From the NCBI RefSeq assembly GCF_022539665.2, contig NC_081338.1:8254463-8318462 (forward strand): a stretch of DNA of 64,000 bases. The letters run 5' to 3'. The notes under the pieces were generated by a model that made no database searches, had not been told where the DNA came from, and saw nothing but the letters and a program-made list of their open reading frames with translations. Shown piece after piece: positions 59,766-64,000 of this stretch. Source of the stretch: Daphnia carinata (lineage: Eukaryota > Arthropoda > Branchiopoda > Diplostraca > Daphniidae). Each line of letters starts with the position of its first letter. The first letter of the stretch is position 1. The translations under genes and the position numbers were made by a program.

Positions 59766-59903
59766 CGCAGCGGCGGTGCTCCGGTGACTGACTTCCAATT
59801 CATCAAAGTTGAAGCAAACCTGGCTGCTCCACCCCCTGAAGGCACTCGCCGTTCCCAAGCTCGCATGCACACGCAGCATCGTTGGCTCTAGCAACTCCTG
59901 CAA
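59766..59903 (-). CDS. Unassigned exon-like segment (gene U, exon b)
   Basis: Forty-six codons, LQELLEPTMLRVHASLGTAS, AFRGWSSQVCFNFDELEVSH, RSTAAA, between a TGAATCCAG acceptor and a GCG/GTACGT donor, phase 0 on both sides. It would join in frame to the 62.8 kb segment and to the 47.7 kb terminal segment. Codon use is exon-like. The family is not recognised. Confidence 0.4.
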
Positions 59904-59909
59904 CTGGAT

Positions 59910-62735
59910 TCAGATGAGAAAAGAGGAAAAGAGAAATAGAGGGTGAACGAGAGACACAGAGAGAAACAGAGAGAAAAGGGAGCGAAAACAGTCAGCGAAT
60001 CAGTCTGGCAGAACAAAGGTGAATTTCGGATAACGTCGTCGCAGAAAAGAATTAGCAATGAAGAATACCTTTAACAGTTGGTACAAAATTAAAAATGATT
60101 GTGTTTCAAGATTATTTTTAAGGGCATCAAAGTCGGCCATTAAGCTCATTCTTTTTCATATTAATCCAGTTAGTATACGGTCAATTTTTTTTGGTTCACG
60201 TTTCATGGTTAGTAGTCTACGTGTGTCTTGGTATTTCCTTTTTTGTTTAGGCCTACATGATTTTTACTGGGCTTTTGCGAACGCAAGAATCTTAGGAAAC
60301 GGAAATACGCGTAAAATGTTAATACCAAAAAGAAATAAATTTTTCAGTAAAAAAATGTTTCTATGAGATAATGACATTAGATCCTGCGTGGAATTTGTTT
60401 TAGATTTGCATAGCTCTTCCTCGAGGCTTCTCCCTTAATAGTCCACCAATCTGAAATTAGTATTTTTTCTTCGACTTTTCCTATATAATAGGTACGATGA
60501 AAAAACTATAATAACTCAATGGACAAAAACCTGACTGCTGGTATAAAGTTATAGGAACGTAGCTATATAAGTTGTTGGAAATGTATAACATGGCGCTCCT
60601 ACTGAAGCATGCTAGCTGGTATATTGATTAGTTACACCAAGACTAAATATGATCAAGAAAACTGCCGAAATATGGGACGTTTGGCTGTTAAAAAGTACGT
60701 TTCCAAAGCTTCGACTGAAAAAGTCGAAAAATGGGTAGCTTGCGTAGTTAATCTACTGACCCATTTACACTTATGAATCTACAATTTTTATGAATAGAAA
60801 ATATAGAACGAGGATAAAGCAATCTTAATTAAGATCAATGCGAACTTCATCGCATTTTCCATCTCTCTAGGGCATAAGTTTCATCGTCTTTTTTTTACAG
60901 GGATATATGATCAGCAAAGATAAATGATTTTTTTTGCAGTGTGTGAATTTAATATAACAACTTGCCCCGGAAACAGAAAAGACAACGTTATAAAAAAACA
61001 TGAATTGTTGAATTTAGCAAAAACTCATATTTGGGGTGGTGTAAAGCTCTTTGGTGAAGTCTATTACACTGTAGAATCAGGACTGATCTTCAAATCATAT
61101 GTGATTCTTTACGAATTTTGTGTTAAAGAATCCTGATTTTCTTGCAAAAATTATGTATTTCTTACTGCATGAGTCAGATTTTTTCTCCCTTTCGTAATTC
61201 TTCAGACAAACTTTTTTTCAAATGTAGCCTATACGAGTTTTTTGGTTTTTCATTTAAGGGAATTTTGGTCCCATTTTTCGAAGCTGAGGGTGGAGTTTTG
61301 GACCCGTAAGGTCTAGGGTTTGCATATAGTAGTTCAATAGTTTTAGGGATTCTCAGAGATTTTTGCTAAATTTCTTTGCTTCAGCCGAATTTTCACTTTA
61401 GAATAAAATATAGTCCGTGATTCGACGCTCCAGACAATCCTCTCGAACCCAGAAGCCTCTCCCAAACCCGATAAACCGAACAGAAATCCAAAACGACGCA
61501 ACCAATCAGCCAAATAGCTACACGTAGGTACAACTATACGACCACTTGGTGCGGTATAACCGGATGATCGCATAACTGATCAGATGCCATAGTAGCATTT
61601 AGTAGGTGATGACTGATTCTTATTACCTTTTATTCCCGTATGTATCGTTTGCTTTATCTCAGTAACAAAAACATGTTGGAAATATTAAATATGTTGACTA
61701 AAATAGAAAGAAGACTAGAGGCGATGCAAAGTGACGAAATCAAACAGCATAATCGGAACTAAATGTTTATAACATGGGCACGCAACTCTTGGTGAAGTTC
61801 AAGAAGAACAGCCACTAATGGACATATTTATTGATGCAATAGCATATTTTAACAAATTAAGACGCAATTCTGTTTCGTGATCAGACTAGACATCTGTCTA
61901 ACTAAATTCCCTGACTGTCACATTGGCTGATTGACATGCACATATTTGTAATTCTCTTATTTTCTAAAGTAAGACCATAGATAAAATACGAAAAATCCTG
62001 TTTTCGTGAAATTGTACTACTCCCGCGTAAACGGCCGGGAAATTCATTGGCTAGTGGGGCCCTTGATAATAATAGAGAAACCTAGAATGGGGAGGTAAAG
62101 TGCATCCGTTGTTTGCACATGTTCATTTGGGTATCGTGAGTCGGCGTGACACAGCGTGAATATGCGTGATTCCGTTATAACAGAGTGTTTTTAGCATAAC
62201 AATGTCATATATCTCTATGTAATACCGTTACCTTAAAAAAACGATAATCCAATGTCCTGAAACGTTTCACTCCCGCGTGAATGGTCGGCTGTTTCTTGAT
62301 TCTGCTCCTGTATGCCCTTTAATGACCAAAAAAATTACGGTGGGGGTGTAGGAGAAACGGGGGTTTCTGAAACCAACGTCAACCACAACGATCTCAGGTA
62401 GAAGCGGACCGCAAACAAAGGCAACTTCAAGCTTGGTTTGCACGATCACCACGTTCGATCGCGCTACCTGCGATGATATCTGTTAAAGTAGATAACAAAC
62501 CTACGAAACTTTTGATTGGTTTCTTCTTTATAGCAACTTTTTTCGAAATTGACCCACACAAAAAGCACACAAGTTCACTGTGAATAAAAAGGAACACGGG
62601 ACAAGACCAGACGACGCATATGATCAGTGGTACCCCCCCAGCCCAACAGGAGTGAACCAACCTTAAACACATACGAAAGAACAAAGGAAAAAAGATGTAT
62701 GAGATTGAAATAAGAAAATATACAGTATTTTAACA
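59910..62735. other. Non-coding stretch between the 59.8 and 62.8 kb segments
   Basis: No supported gene. A short direct similarity (ACTCCCGCGTAAACGGCCGG at 62028 and ACTCCCGCGTGAATGGTCGG at 62268) hints at an old duplication. Confidence 0.4.
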
Positions 62736-62739
62736 ATAC

Positions 62740-62909
62740 CCACCGCATGTCATTCGAGAAAAGCACATGCGACACATCATACTCGCACAGCGCAGCCTGA
62801 AAGGGTAAATCATTGGTTGGTAGCGTACGCGACTCGGTCAAAAAACGAAGCCACTGTTCGACTTCGCTGCTCCCAGATGCAATAATTGTTCAACCACGTC
62901 AGACGCGAC
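62740..62909 (-). CDS. Unassigned exon-like segment (gene U, exon a)
   Basis: After a TTAAACAG acceptor the frame reads VASDVVEQLLHLGA, and one base out of frame it continues EVEQWLRFLTESRTLPTNDL, PFQAALCEYDVSHVLFSNDM, RW to a TGG/GTATTG donor (a CG/GTGGGT donor is also possible). The two halves look like one conserved protein broken by a one-base deletion: 170 nt where 171 would be open with phase 0 at both ends. I do not recognise the family; a helical domain is plausible. Confidence 0.4.
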
Positions 62910-63749
62910 CTGTTTAATTGCTTACAGCAAAAGGTAAATGCGAGTTCCTACGTAAACGGTGTGGAGAATATTCTGATGAGTCTGCCGTGCGTGGTACACA
63001 AATCGATGAAATAGGATCCGTCAGCCAGTTATGGCGGCTGCTCGGATACGAAGTGATCAGTTATAAGGAAAGAGATGAAAGATGTATGTATGTTACTTAT
63101 AATTTGGTCACTTTCATCCTAGTGCCTGGTAGAGGTAACGAAAGGCGCCGCGGAGTGGGTAGCAAGTGGTGCCGCCTGGAACAATGCTGCAACGTGGTTA
63201 TTGAAAGAAATGGGCGATGGACACACCGAGTTTAGAACTCCAAACAGTTTATTTTTCTTTAGAGCCAGCACCTTCTTTACAAAGTCAGGGTGGGGTGTAA
63301 AAGATACGAATACACGTCACCAATTTATGAAAAAACGTGAATTGGTCATCTGATAAGATCAGTGACATGGATACCTCTGTCAAGCGGAAGATGGCAACAA
63401 AAGTCTTATTTAACTTAGGTTCATTAGAGTCCTTTTTTTAAAAAAGGATTTGTTATTTTTTTTAAAGGAAGTCGCGTAACATTTACAAATATCCGCAGAA
63501 GTTGGGTTTATTTATATGCTAGTAACCATAAAGTAACCACATAATGGTACATGCGGTCAATTTCCGCTGAGGATGCGGCAAACCTGCGTGCTATGCTAGG
63601 CAAAGTTGATAAATAAATTGGTTCTTGACAATAATGTAATGATCACTTCATTTCACGAGATGATTGGTAAAAAATGAAAAAACAAATGCTTTGTACCCCT
63701 CCATGAAACAATGAATAGTCTTTGTAATATACATGATGGTTTAGCGCCA

Positions 63750-63850
63750 ATCCCGGTAACTCTATTTTAAAAAGTAAGCAATTAATAAAGTTTGCCCACA
63801 GATGGCTTTCCCACAAAAAATCAGTGTTTCCTTTTGTTCAGGATACTGCA
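63750..63850. mobile_element. Remnant of the CAGTATCC-type MITE right end
   Basis: GCCCACAGATGGCTTTCCC to TTGTTCAGGATACTGCAC follows the same order as the right end of the element at 18626-18882. No left end is visible nearby. Confidence 0.4.
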
Positions 63851-64000
63851 CGTGGCTCATTGGACGAGTAGTATAATTCTCGTTGAGATTTTTTTTCTGA
63901 AGCTCTCTGTTTCTGTAACGAACTTTTATTACTCTTATTGAATTTGAGAACTTCCAAAAGACGTCTGCTCTTTGACAAAAGGAAATTTAGAAGGGTCGGC

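Overview
The window is eukaryotic and most likely from an arthropod; a branchiopod crustacean such as Daphnia is my best guess, but this is inference. There are no operons. Exons of one large conserved gene are separated by GT-AG introns, exons are richer in GC than the AT-rich surroundings, and the rest is dominated by decayed retroelements (Ty3/Gypsy, BEL/Pao, LINE) and short inverted-repeat DNA elements.

Left third (1-20.6 kb): a repeat graveyard. An inverted duplication of a decayed coiled-coil gene (1-3.3 kb) encloses a 1.2 kb hAT-like element with an 8-bp target duplication and several tRNA-like modules. A second hAT-like element with GATCGG-rich ends lies at 4146-4614. A truncated minus-strand Ty3/Gypsy element (about 4.75-9.0 kb) follows, then a related solo-LTR-like piece near 11.1 kb, a plus-strand BEL/Pao pseudo-element (about 12.2-15.95 kb), a foldback at 17.0-17.7 kb, two abutting TA-flanked MITEs (17.8-18.9 kb) and a LINE reverse-transcriptase remnant (19.4-20.0 kb).

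Centre and right (21.6-54.0 kb, minus strand): an almost complete gene for a SLO2 (Slack/KCNT family) potassium channel. I resolved 23 common exons from the [16 protein letters not shown] segment to the stop, with matching splice phases, covering S1-S6, a TVGYGD selectivity filter, both RCK domains and a C-terminus ending in TIV. Three alternative 5' coding exons (35.3, 39.95 and 53.7 kb) all end in phase 2 and all rebuild an arginine at the junction. Predicted proteins are 1398, 1429 and 1440 residues, assuming an in-frame reading of exon 15, where the expected acceptor shifts frame.

The long first introns (35.5-53.7 kb) and the right end (54-64 kb) are mostly non-coding. They also hold several exon-like minus-strand open segments (45.9, 47.7, 59.8 and 62.8 kb) that I could not assign to a family, a degenerate CCCGTC-rich minisatellite (48.3-49.1 kb), and a plus-strand promoter-like module with duplicated E2F/CCAAT motifs followed by a spliced micro-ORF candidate (49.2-49.6 kb).
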